Assembly: GCF_946998255.1 (NCBI RefSeq)
Contig: NZ_CAMPYN010000005.1
Coordinates: 1-35,804, forward strand
Direction of reading: 5' to 3'
Length of the DNA stretch: 35,804 nucleotides
Origin: an uncultured Helcococcus sp.
GTDB lineage: Bacteria > Bacillota > Clostridia > Tissierellales > Peptoniphilaceae
A program made the translations under genes and the position numbers. The notes below the pieces were generated by a model. The model saw nothing but the letters and a program-made list of their open reading frames with translations, did no database searches and was not told the DNA's origin. Positions 15,666 to 22,709 of the stretch are shown here, one piece after another (the stretch's first letter is position 1; every line of letters starts with the position of its first letter).

Positions 15666-15933
15666 ATGCACTAGATGGGGAAGTAGCGGTGCCCTGTAAC
15701 CTACAATCCGCTATAGTAGGGTTGAAGTCCCAGCCTAGATATTTTTATTGATGAGATACGCTTAACAAGTGGTGTTGATGCGGGGGTCCCGTGCAACAAA
15801 AGCCTATGAACCATGTCAGGTCCGGAAGGAAGCAGCATTAAGTAGTCCCTTTTGTGTGATACGGGGAAGCCTCTTCTGAGCTAACTATTAAGTAGTGGCA
15901 TTGATAGCTATAACAAAGCTGGGTGTGCGTACA
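15666..15933 (+). ncRNA. ffs: Signal recognition particle RNA, long Gram-positive type
   Basis: The Alu-domain block GGGGAAGTAGCGGTGCCCTG near 15676 and the domain IV core ATGAACCATGTCAGGTCCGG followed by AAGGAAGCAGCATTAAG near 15808-15845 match Bacillus-type scRNA/SRP RNA almost word for word. The RNA of about 268 nt binds Ffh and targets membrane and secreted proteins. Its ends are approximate: the 5' TGCAC and the 3' GTGTGCG can pair to close the molecule. It is transcribed with tRNA-Ser and ends at the terminator at 15941. In Bacillus the same RNA is next to a tRNA-Ser and dnaX; here dnaX is not in the window. Confidence 0.95.
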
Positions 15934-15940
15934 TATTTAC

Positions 15941-15988
15941 AAAGATAGGGCCGTCTCCCTTATTTAATCGCCCTATCTTTTCTTTTTT
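15941..15988 (+). terminator. Terminator of the tRNA-Ser/SRP RNA unit
   Basis: AAAGATAGGGC (15941-15951) pairs with GCCCTATCTTT (15970-15980) and is followed by a T-rich run TCTTTTTT. The loop is 18 nt. Confidence 0.88.
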
Positions 15989-16000
15989 ATCTCACATAAC

Positions 16001-16040
16001 AAAAAAGCTTAGTACCGTGTTTGGTAGCTAATGCTTTTTT
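16001..16040. terminator. Second hairpin, terminator for the methyltransferase gene
   Basis: AAAAAAGC and GCTTTTTT enclose an imperfect extension (TTAG with CTAA, ACC with GGT). It has runs suited to termination in both directions and lies 14 bp past the methyltransferase stop on the minus strand. Confidence 0.75.
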
Positions 16041-16053
16041 GATTTGTTTGTTT

Positions 16054-16977
16054 TCACAACCTATAATTTCTCTCATAAAAAATCCCATCTTCATAGCCTT
16101 GTATAGTAGGATTTTTTTTAGCGTTTTCAAGCCTCTTCTCACCCCAGGCTACATATAACTCGTTTTGTTCAATGCCTATATATCTTCTACTTAGTTTCTT
16201 AGCAGTTACTGAAGTGGTACAAGACCCAGCAAAAGGATCTAAGATAAGGTCACCCTCATTTGAAGAAGCAAGTATCAACTTGGCTATTAATTTTTCAGGT
16301 TTTTGAGTCGGATGACCAGTATTTTCTTCCATAGACCAAAAAGGAATGCTTATATCATCCCAGAAATTGGACGGATAGGTGTCTCTATATTTTCCATTAT
16401 CTCCCTCTTTCCAGTCTTTGGCCTTGCCACCTTCTTTATAGGGAGCTAGAACTCTTTTTCTTTGTTTTAACTTATCGATATTAAAGGTAAAATCATCACC
16501 TTTACTTACATACCAAATATCTTCCATGGAATTTTTCCAATTATTTTTCGAGCCTCTGCCCTTTTCCCTCTGCCAGGTAATTCTATTTCTGACATTAAAA
16601 TATTCAAGAAGAATGGGACCTATAATCAAAGAAGATTTCCAATCGCAGCAAACATACATACTAGCATTTTCCTTAAGCTTATCTTTTACCATCTCTATCC
16701 ATGTCCTTGTGTATTTTTCATAGGTCTTGCTATCTTTTTCAGTAAAGATATTTCCATGGTAGTTTTTTCTTAGATTATAAGGCGGGTCGACTATGATAAG
16801 GTCTATAGACTCATCTTCTACATTTTTTAAGACCTCAAAAGTATCCCCTATTATATTTTTATTAATCATATCTTTAAAGGCTAAATCTTTTGTAAAGTAA
16901 ATAGCATTCTGTAAATATTTTCCAGCCTCATCTAAGCCAAAATCTATAGTTTTATTTCTTTTGGATTTTTGTTTCAT
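16054..16977 (-). CDS. Solitary DNA adenine/cytosine-N4 methyltransferase (beta class)
   Basis: A 307-aa S-adenosylmethionine-dependent DNA methyltransferase. The catalytic motif IV D-P-P-Y is at residues 64-67. The SAM-binding motif I comes afterwards, at F249-A-G-S-C-T-T, near G-H-P-T-Q-K-P; this order defines the beta group, with the target-recognition region between them (about 115-220). The usual F-x-G-x-G has Cys253 in place of the second glycine, a variant I have seen in other methyltransferases. No restriction endonuclease or specificity gene is adjacent, so it looks like an orphan enzyme that may mark or regulate DNA. The recognition sequence cannot be predicted by eye. It starts at ATG 16977 with a weak ribosome binding site (AAAGGAATAG). 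Confidence 0.88.
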   Translation of the reverse strand: MKQKSKRNKTIDFGLDEAGKYLQNAIYFTKDLAFKDMINKNIIGDTFEVLKNVEDESIDLIIVDPPYNLRKNYHGNIFTEKDSKTYEKYTRTWIEMVKDKLKENASMYVCCDWKSSLIIGPILLEYFNVRNRITWQREKGRGSKNNWKNSMEDIWYVSKGDDFTFNIDKLKQRKRVLAPYKEGGKAKDWKEGDNGKYRDTYPSNFWDDISIPFWSMEENTGHPTQKPEKLIAKLILASSNEGDLILDPFAGSCTTSVTAKKLSRRYIGIEQNELYVAWGEKRLENAKKNPTIQGYEDGIFYERNYRL

Positions 16978-17037
16978 TTCTATTCCTTTAGGTATTTTAC
17001 TTATATTTTAAAGTATATGAATTTTAATAACAAGTGA

Positions 17038-18567
17038 TTAATTTAATAATCTTAGACCATTCTTAGTAAGTTCATAGCATTTATCACAAACTTCTTTTAT
17101 AAAGTTTCTATCATGTGAAACTGAAATTATTGAACCATTAAATAATTTTAGAGCATTTATAATTTCCGGTTGCGATAAAGGTGATAGGTTTCTTGTAGGC
17201 TCATCTAAAACTAAAACTTCACACTTATCTAGATTCATTTTTGCAAAAAATAATTTTGCCTTTTGTCCACCTGATAAAGATTTTACATTTCTATACATCT
17301 CTTCTCTTTTAAAATTTAGAGATCCTAGATAAGTTGAAATTTTAGAATGTTCATCCTTGGTAAAATCATAAGATAAATATTCGATAGCATTCATCTCATA
17401 TTCTTCAAGCTCAAAATAGGTTTGTGGCATATATCCAACATTTAGATTTAAATCTTTCAATTCTTTTATTATTATCTTCAATAGAGTTGATTTTCCAACA
17501 CCATTTTTACCTATAATGCAAATTTTTTCAGGTCCAATAACTTTTAAATTTATATTTTTAGATAAAGTCATACCAGAAATTTCAAGATTTTCTAAATACA
17601 TATCTAAAATAACTTTTCCATTAGGTACATTTATATCTTCATCAAAATTTATAGATATCTCTTCTTCATAATCGGGTACTTTTGCAAGATTTTCTCTTTC
17701 TTTTTCCAATATTTTTCCCATGGATTTAACTGTATGCATCTTATCTTTCAGATTTTTACCAACTTCTGGATTGTTTGGTTTTGTAGCTCTTAATGAATCT
17801 TGCACCGAATCATGAATTCTCCTATATCTAGAAACTTTCTTATCAAATTCCTCTTTATCTTTTTTAGCTCGTTTCGTTTGATTGAAAATGTTTAAGGATC
17901 TTTTCTCTACATATTCCTGGTAAGTCATAGAGGCAATAGTATGCTTTGCTTTTGAACGCCTCATTATTTGCTCAAGATGGATTATCCTATTTGCAACATT
18001 TGACAAAAGTTCAATATCATGCGAAACAAATATAAGTGGTATATCTAAGTTTTTCATGAAATTTTCAAGCCATTTAACCGACTCTAAATCAAGGTCATTA
18101 CTTGGTTCATCCATCAAAAATATAGTTGGTGATTTCATAAGTTCCACTAGTAAAATATATTTAATTCTTTCACCACCAGATAAGGTTAAAATATATTTAT
18201 CAGTAGAAATTAAGTCTTCATCAAAATCTAGTTCAACAATTAATTTGTAGAATAGATTATATTTGAAGAATTCATAGGGAATATTTTCGTGTAAATATTC
18301 CTCAGTTGTCTTTTTTAGTACTTCTTCATCTATTGCTTGTGGTAAATAGGCGATATTTTCATTGCTTGTAAAAATATCTCCAGAAATAGAACATATATCT
18401 TCTATTAATTTTTTATCATATATAGCCTTCAATAAGATTGATTTACCATTTCCCTCTTCACCTATGAGGGCGACCTTATCAGATTTATTTAATGAAAAAG
18501 TAAAATCTTCGATCAAAAGGCGTAAGTCTTCCAGTAGGTATATGTTTAGATTATTAATTTGTAGCAT
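17038..18567 (-). CDS. ABC-F protein, ribosome-protection (antibiotic resistance) type
   Basis: A 509-aa soluble protein with two ATPase domains and no membrane segments. Walker A motifs are at 36-43 (G-E-E-G-N-G-K-S) and 353-360 (G-K-N-G-V-G-K-S). Signatures are at 129-133 (L-S-G-G-E) and 431-435 (L-S-G-G-Q), and Walker B carries D-E-P-S-N and D-E-P-T-R-N-L-S-P-L-S. The interdomain linker (about 204-300) is long and basic, as in proteins that enter the ribosomal E site. The D-E-P-T-R-N-x-S-P-L-S form recalls the Vga/Lsa/Sal group, which protects against lincosamides, streptogramin A and pleuromutilins. I chose ATG 18567 because GGAGG lies five bases before it. Expression is probably controlled by the upstream attenuator. 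Specificity is inference. Confidence 0.85.
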   Translation of the reverse strand: MLQINNLNIYLLEDLRLLIEDFTFSLNKSDKVALIGEEGNGKSILLKAIYDKKLIEDICSISGDIFTSNENIAYLPQAIDEEVLKKTTEEYLHENIPYEFFKYNLFYKLIVELDFDEDLISTDKYILTLSGGERIKYILLVELMKSPTIFLMDEPSNDLDLESVKWLENFMKNLDIPLIFVSHDIELLSNVANRIIHLEQIMRRSKAKHTIASMTYQEYVEKRSLNIFNQTKRAKKDKEEFDKKVSRYRRIHDSVQDSLRATKPNNPEVGKNLKDKMHTVKSMGKILEKERENLAKVPDYEEEISINFDEDINVPNGKVILDMYLENLEISGMTLSKNINLKVIGPEKICIIGKNGVGKSTLLKIIIKELKDLNLNVGYMPQTYFELEEYEMNAIEYLSYDFTKDEHSKISTYLGSLNFKREEMYRNVKSLSGGQKAKLFFAKMNLDKCEVLVLDEPTRNLSPLSQPEIINALKLFNGSIISVSHDRNFIKEVCDKCYELTKNGLRLLN

Positions 18568-18642
18568 AAATCCTCCTTCAATTTTGAGAATGTATGCCAT
18601 AATATATGGATATTAAAAATTATTGAATTAGATTTTAGATAT

Positions 18643-18672
18643 AAAAAAATCTGTTTATATAGATAAACAGAT
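18643..18672 (-). terminator. Attenuator terminator in the ABC-F leader
   Basis: On the minus strand ATCTGTTTAT (18663-18672) pairs perfectly with ATAAACAGAT (18649-18658) across a 4-nt loop, and seven U residues follow (18643-18649). It lies between the promoter and the ABC-F start, about 75 nt before the ATG. It would therefore stop transcription before the gene unless prevented. Confidence 0.82.
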
Positions 18673-18694
18673 AGGTCCGTGCTAAATGATATCA

Positions 18695-18771
18695 TATAAA
18701 ATGGCATACTAAACAGTACAGGAATATAATCCTGCTAACTATAAGTATTAAATTCATTAATCCATTTTATA
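18695..18771 (-). promoter_or_regulatory. Alternative RNA stems of the ABC-F leader
   Basis: In the leader RNA, UAUAAAAUGG (18762-18771), which includes the leader-peptide stop codon, is an exact complement of CCAUUUUAUA (18695-18704). Between them sits a small hairpin, CAGGA (18730-18734) with UCCUG (18719-18723). A CUGUUUA copy (18710-18716) duplicates the left arm of the terminator and could pair with its right arm. A ribosome stalled on the leader would cover the first strand and could change which stems form. The exact antiterminator was not resolved by eye. Confidence 0.6.
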
Positions 18772-18781
18772 AAATTACCAT
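18767..18781 (-). CDS. Candidate leader peptide MVIL of the ABC-F attenuator
   Basis: ATG GTA ATT TTA TAA encodes M-V-I-L, preceded seven bases upstream by a strong AAAGGAG (18789-18795). A four-residue open frame has no weight alone. The ribosome binding site, its place between a good promoter and a terminator, and the fact that its stop codon lies in a predicted stem together suggest a regulatory leader. Ribosome stalling by a drug would be the trigger, as known for several erm and ABC-F genes. Confidence 0.6.
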   Translation of the reverse strand: MVIL

Positions 18782-18809
18782 CCCCACTCTCCTTTATTGT
18801 GATGACTAT

Positions 18810-18838
18810 ATTCTATCTTTTTTTTAGATAATATTCAA
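18810..18838 (-). promoter_or_regulatory. Promoter of the ABC-F leader
   Basis: TTGAAT (18833-18838 on the minus strand), 17-nt spacer, TAGAAT (18810-18815). Transcription would start near 18803, giving a leader of about 235 nt before the ABC-F start codon. Confidence 0.7.
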
Positions 18839-18875
18839 TTATATTTTTCTGATTTCTATTTATTATATTTAATCT

Positions 18876-18904
18876 TTGATTTTTTAAGTAATTAAGTCTA
18901 TAAT
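18876..18904 (+). promoter_or_regulatory. Promoter of the candidate small RNA
   Basis: TTGATT (18876-18881), 17-nt spacer, perfect TATAAT (18899-18904). It points away from the ABC-F promoter; the two -35 boxes are 37 bp apart. Confidence 0.65.
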
Positions 18905-18916
18905 AAGTATAGACTT
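18894..18916. promoter_or_regulatory. Palindrome over the -10 box of the small-RNA promoter
   Basis: AAGTCTATA (18894-18902) and TATAGACTT (18908-18916) form a perfect 9-bp dyad around ATAAG. It covers the -10 element and the likely start point, the right place for a repressor site. The palindrome could also be chance in AT-rich DNA. Confidence 0.5.
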
Positions 18917-19010
18917 ATCAAGTCATTAAGGATTTAATCCTTACTTGATTGGTGATATTTTTGCGTAATCACTTAGTTTTTGTTTAGTTGCTTAACTAAG
19001 TGATTTTTTT
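18911..19010 (+). ncRNA. Candidate small RNA of about 100 nt, no coding potential
   Basis: A transcription unit is defined by the upstream promoter and by a terminator, AATCACTTAGT (18967-18977) pairing with ACTAAGTGATT (18995-19005), followed by a T-run. On the opposite strand the same hairpin has no T-run, so it only makes sense for plus-strand transcription. An internal hairpin is strong: ATCAAGT and ACTTGAT enclose AAGGAT-TTA-ATCCTT (18918-18949). A GTGAT/ATCAC pairing competes with the terminator stem. No plus-strand gene follows for 3.7 kb and no ATG occurs in it. I do not recognise the family (not 6S, tmRNA or SRP). Function unknown. Confidence 0.55.
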
Positions 19011-19021
19011 ATTTTAAATTT

Positions 19022-19055
19022 TCAAAAAACTTCAAGGATTTATAACCCTTGAAGT
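19022..19055 (-). terminator. Terminator of dnaJ-clpB
   Basis: ACTTCAAGG (19029-19037) pairs with CCTTGAAGT (19047-19055), with TTTTTT after the stem on the minus strand. It lies 14 bp after the clpB stop. Confidence 0.87.
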
Positions 19056-19068
19056 CTTTCCACTTATT

Positions 19069-21636
19069 CTAATGCTTAAAAACCAAACCATTGTCATCAG
19101 CACTTATTTGTACCGCTTCTTTTTCCTTGATTTCTCCAGCAAGTAATTTTCTAGCTAGGCTAGTTTCTAAGTTCTTTTGTAAGAATCTCTTAATTGGCCT
19201 TGCACCAAAGGTTGGTGAATAAGCATTTTCTATGATGTAGTCTTTTGCTTTGTCATCAATAGATAAGTTAATCTTTCTATCTTCTAGTTTTCTAGCAATC
19301 TTTACCAATTCTAAGTCTATGATGTGACTGATTTGATCTTTACCTAAAGGTTTGAACATAACTATTTCATCAATCCTATTTAGGAATTCTGGTCTAAATC
19401 TAATCTTCAATTCTTCATCAACCTTGTCTCTAGCTTCTTGGCTTATTTGACTCTTGTCATCCAAGCCATCTAATAGGTATTGAGACCCTATATTTGAAGT
19501 CATGATAATAATGGTGTTTTTGAAATCCACAGTTCTACCTTGGTTGTCTGTTAGTCTACCATCATCTAAAACTTGTAATAGAATGTTGAATACATCAGGG
19601 TGGGCCTTTTCTATTTCGTCAAAGAGGACTACTGAATAAGGATTTCTTCTAACAGCTTCTGTTAATTGTCCACCTTCTTCATAACCTACATAACCTGGGG
19701 CTGCACCAATTAATCTTGATACAGAATACTTTTCCATGTATTCGGACATATCAATCCTAATCATGTTTCTTTCGTTATCAAACATCAAACCAGTTAAAGC
19801 CTTGGCCAATTCTGTCTTACCTACACCTGTAGGTCCTAAGAATATAAATGAACCTATAGGTCTATTTTCATCCTTTAGTCCAGATCTAGCTCTTAAGATA
19901 GCTTCTGATACAGCTTCAACAGCTTGGTCTTGGCCGATTACTCTTTCTTTTAATTTTTCTCCAAGAGTCAAGATTTTTTCTTTTTCTGTTTCTTGAAGTT
20001 TTGAAAGAGGTATACCAGTCCATTTTGAAACTACTTCTGCAATTTCTTCATCTGTTACTTCTTCTTTTAGATCTGATTCTTGACTAGATTTTTCTTCAGC
20101 TTCTTTTAATTCTTCTTGTAATTGTGGTAATTTACCATATCTTAGTTGTGATAACTTTTCAAAATCATATGATCTTTCAGCATCTTCAATTTCAATCTTT
20201 ACCCTATCAATTTCAGCCTTGATATTGTTTATCTTGTCTAAAACTTTTTTAGAATCTTGCCATTTAGCAAATTTTTCATTGTAAAGATCGTCTTTTTGAC
20301 TCAATTCTTTCTCTAAAGATGCTAATCTTTCCTTTGAAGATTCATCTGTTTCATTTTTTAAAGCTGTTACTTCTATTTGAATTTGTAATATCTCTCTTCT
20401 TAGTTTATCTATATCTTCTGGCATTGAATCTATTTCGGTTTTTACCATAGCTGCAGCCTCATCCATTAGATCTATAGCCTTGTCAGGTAAAAATCTGTCT
20501 GTTATATATCTATCTGATAAGACAGCCGCAGATATAACTGCAGAGTCAGCTATTCTTAATCCGTGGTGTAATTCATACTTTTCTTTTATACCTCTTAAAA
20601 TAGAAATAGTATCTTCAACATTTGGTTGATCAACTAATACCTTTTGGAATCTTCTCTCTAGGGCTCCATCTTTTTCGATGTATTGCCTATATTCATTTAA
20701 GGTAGTAGCACCTATTACCTTGATTAAGCCTCTAGATAGGGCTGGTTTCATGATATTACCAGCATCCATAGCTCCATCTGTCTTACCTGCACCAACTATC
20801 ATGTGCATTTCGTCAATGAAAAGTATAATATCACCATCTGAATCTTCTAATTCATTTATGACATCTTTAAGCCTTTCTTCAAATTCTCCTCTATATTTAG
20901 CTCCTGCTATCAAGGCTGCTAAGTCTAGAGAAAGAAGTCTTACACCTTTTAAGTTGTCTGGCACATCATTATTTACAATCCTTTGGGCTATACCTTCTAC
21001 AACTGCAGTTTTACCTACACCCGGTTCCCCTATTAAAACAGGATTGTTTTTAGTTCTCCTAGACAAAATTCTAATAGCTGATCTTATTTCTTCATCCCTG
21101 CCAATGATAGGGTCAATCTTACCTTCCCTCGCATCTTTTGTTAGGTCAACTGTATATTTAGCTAAGGCGGAATCTTCAGCTTGACCCGGGTTGTTTTTCT
21201 TATCTTCTTTAAATGCTAAAAGTTTTTCTTTAAAACTCTTATAGTTTACACCAAATTTATTTAGAAGATTTACAACTTCATTATTTTTTTCTTTTAATAA
21301 GGCTAAGAACAAGTGATCTACACCTATATAGCTATCATTTAATTCACTAGCTTCATCTTCTGCCTTTAACAAGATTCTTTGGTAGGCGGTAGATGCATGA
21401 AGTGATCCACCAGCTTGTTCTGATAAATTATCTACCAATCTTTTCAGCTCTTCTCTAATAGTTGAGGCGTCCTTATCCATTAAATTAATTAGTCTAAATA
21501 CAAGACCATCTGATTCTTGCATCATAGCATAGGCCAAATGTTTTTCATTTAATTCTGGGTTTGAGTTTTTAATGGCTATATCTTGAGCCTTTTGAATGTA
21601 TTGTAATGTTTTTTCTGAAAATCTATCCATGTTCAT
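19069..21636 (-). CDS. clpB: ClpB disaggregase (Hsp100 AAA+ chaperone)
   Basis: An 855-aa AAA+ protein of full family length that solubilises protein aggregates with DnaK/DnaJ. An N-terminal Clp repeat domain (about 1-145) is followed by the first ATPase domain with Walker A G-E-P-G-V-G-K-T at 203-210. A long coiled-coil M domain (about 395-530) distinguishes ClpB from ClpC/ClpA. The second ATPase domain has G-P-T-G-V-G-K-T at 601-608. No ClpP-binding I/LGF loop was noticed. The start ATG at 21636 uses GGAGG embedded in the end of the dnaJ-like gene (TAATATG junction), so the two are coupled. The operon carries a CtsR box. Confidence 0.97.
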   Translation of the reverse strand: MNMDRFSEKTLQYIQKAQDIAIKNSNPELNEKHLAYAMMQESDGLVFRLINLMDKDASTIREELKRLVDNLSEQAGGSLHASTAYQRILLKAEDEASELNDSYIGVDHLFLALLKEKNNEVVNLLNKFGVNYKSFKEKLLAFKEDKKNNPGQAEDSALAKYTVDLTKDAREGKIDPIIGRDEEIRSAIRILSRRTKNNPVLIGEPGVGKTAVVEGIAQRIVNNDVPDNLKGVRLLSLDLAALIAGAKYRGEFEERLKDVINELEDSDGDIILFIDEMHMIVGAGKTDGAMDAGNIMKPALSRGLIKVIGATTLNEYRQYIEKDGALERRFQKVLVDQPNVEDTISILRGIKEKYELHHGLRIADSAVISAAVLSDRYITDRFLPDKAIDLMDEAAAMVKTEIDSMPEDIDKLRREILQIQIEVTALKNETDESSKERLASLEKELSQKDDLYNEKFAKWQDSKKVLDKINNIKAEIDRVKIEIEDAERSYDFEKLSQLRYGKLPQLQEELKEAEEKSSQESDLKEEVTDEEIAEVVSKWTGIPLSKLQETEKEKILTLGEKLKERVIGQDQAVEAVSEAILRARSGLKDENRPIGSFIFLGPTGVGKTELAKALTGLMFDNERNMIRIDMSEYMEKYSVSRLIGAAPGYVGYEEGGQLTEAVRRNPYSVVLFDEIEKAHPDVFNILLQVLDDGRLTDNQGRTVDFKNTIIIMTSNIGSQYLLDGLDDKSQISQEARDKVDEELKIRFRPEFLNRIDEIVMFKPLGKDQISHIIDLELVKIARKLEDRKINLSIDDKAKDYIIENAYSPTFGARPIKRFLQKNLETSLARKLLAGEIKEKEAVQISADDNGLVFKH

Positions 21637-21637
21637 A

Positions 21638-22513
21638 TTATTCCTCCATCATTTGTTTATATATTTCTTCTTGGTCTTTAGTAAGTTCAGGATTTTTAAT
21701 TTTTATCTTCAAGTATAGGTCACCTAACTTACCCTTCATATCCTTAAAACCTTTATTTCTTAGTCTAATTTTCTTATCTGTTTGAATTCTTTCTGGTATG
21801 CTTACCTTTATCTTTCCATCAAAGGTATCTATGGTCTTTTTTGTACCAAAGTAGGCTTCCCAAGGACTTACAACTAGGTCTTTAGTGATATTTAACCCTT
21901 CTAATTTATCCTTATCACTTATTTTAATTTTTACATAAATATCTCCGTGGATATCAAATTTATCCCCTTTGATTTTTATGGACTTACCATCTGTAATCCC
22001 TGCTGGCCATTTCAACTTTATAGTGGTATTTTGTCCACCTAAAGAAACGGGGATTTGTCTTTGACCCCCATGGTAGGCCTCTGCTATGGTTAAGTTTTGT
22101 TCTAGATTGTATCTTGGTCTAGTCTTTGGTCTGGCATTTGAAAATTTCTCCCCAAATCCTCCAAAGAAAGAATCTCTTGAGAATCCTCCTCCAGATCTAC
22201 CAAATATGGTTTCAAAAAAGTCTGAAAATCCACTTCCGCCTGAGCTAGTATAGGTATAACCATAATTTGATGGATCAAAATTCATCCCATCTTGATAGGC
22301 AGATCCAAATTGGTCATATTTCTTTCTTTTATCTTCATCAGATAAAACTTCGTAGGCTTCATTTACTTCCTTTAATTTTTCTGCAGCCTCTTCCGAACCC
22401 TTATTTAAGTCAGGGTGATACTTTTTGGCAAGCTTCCTATAAGCTTTTTTTATTGTTTTAGAATCAGCTGACTTGTCTACTCCTAATATTTCATAATAAT
22501 CTTTATATTGCAT
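21638..22513 (-). CDS. DnaJ-like cochaperone, class B (CbpA type, no zinc finger)
   Basis: A 291-aa J-domain protein. The J domain spans residues 1-70 with the D-n-a-K-stimulating H-P-D at 33-35. A G/F-rich region (about 85-130) follows, then two C-terminal substrate-binding domains. The four C-x-x-C-x-G-x-G zinc repeats of true DnaJ are absent, which makes it a CbpA-like class B protein rather than the partner normally encoded next to dnaK. It is directly coupled to clpB, suggesting that it recruits DnaK to ClpB-dependent disaggregation. Start ATG 22513 with TTGGAG upstream. First gene of a CtsR-type operon. Confidence 0.92.
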   Translation of the reverse strand: MQYKDYYEILGVDKSADSKTIKKAYRKLAKKYHPDLNKGSEEAAEKLKEVNEAYEVLSDEDKRKKYDQFGSAYQDGMNFDPSNYGYTYTSSGGSGFSDFFETIFGRSGGGFSRDSFFGGFGEKFSNARPKTRPRYNLEQNLTIAEAYHGGQRQIPVSLGGQNTTIKLKWPAGITDGKSIKIKGDKFDIHGDIYVKIKISDKDKLEGLNITKDLVVSPWEAYFGTKKTIDTFDGKIKVSIPERIQTDKKIRLRNKGFKDMKGKLGDLYLKIKIKNPELTKDQEEIYKQMMEE

Positions 22514-22558
22514 AATCTAATCTCCAATCTCTCGTATTAACTCTTGTATATCAAAAAC

Positions 22559-22575
22559 TTTGACTATCTTTGACT
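22559..22575 (-). promoter_or_regulatory. CtsR operator
   Basis: On the minus strand AGTCAAA-GAT-AGTCAAA is an exact match to the CtsR heptad repeat (A/G)GTCAAA-NAN-(A/G)GTCAAA. It starts 9 bp downstream of the -10 box, over the transcription start, where a bound repressor would block transcription until heat stress. Confidence 0.9.
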
Positions 22576-22584
22576 TTCATTTTT

Positions 22585-22614
22585 ATTATACCCCATTCGA
22601 TTACATATAATCAA
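22585..22614 (-). promoter_or_regulatory. Promoter of dnaJ-clpB
   Basis: TTGATT (22609-22614 on the minus strand), 18-nt spacer, TATAAT (22585-22590). A sigma-A promoter controlled by the adjacent CtsR box. No HrcA CIRCE element was seen. Confidence 0.75.
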
Positions 22615-22709
22615 GTTTTATTACTTTTTTTTAACATTTTCTAACTAGATATTTTAGACTAGATTTAATATAATGAAATTTGAAGAATAAAAATCTGAAG
22701 GAGTATATA

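Noticed and set aside
18568..18600. N-terminal extension of the ABC-F protein by 11 residues
   Set aside because: The GGAGG lies inside this extension and serves ATG 18567; the shorter protein has the normal ABC-F start.
20678..21184. A long plus-strand open frame of 168 codons opposite clpB
   Set aside because: It is the antisense shadow of the conserved first ATPase domain of clpB, with no ribosome binding site and a Ser/Pro/Leu composition typical of such shadows.
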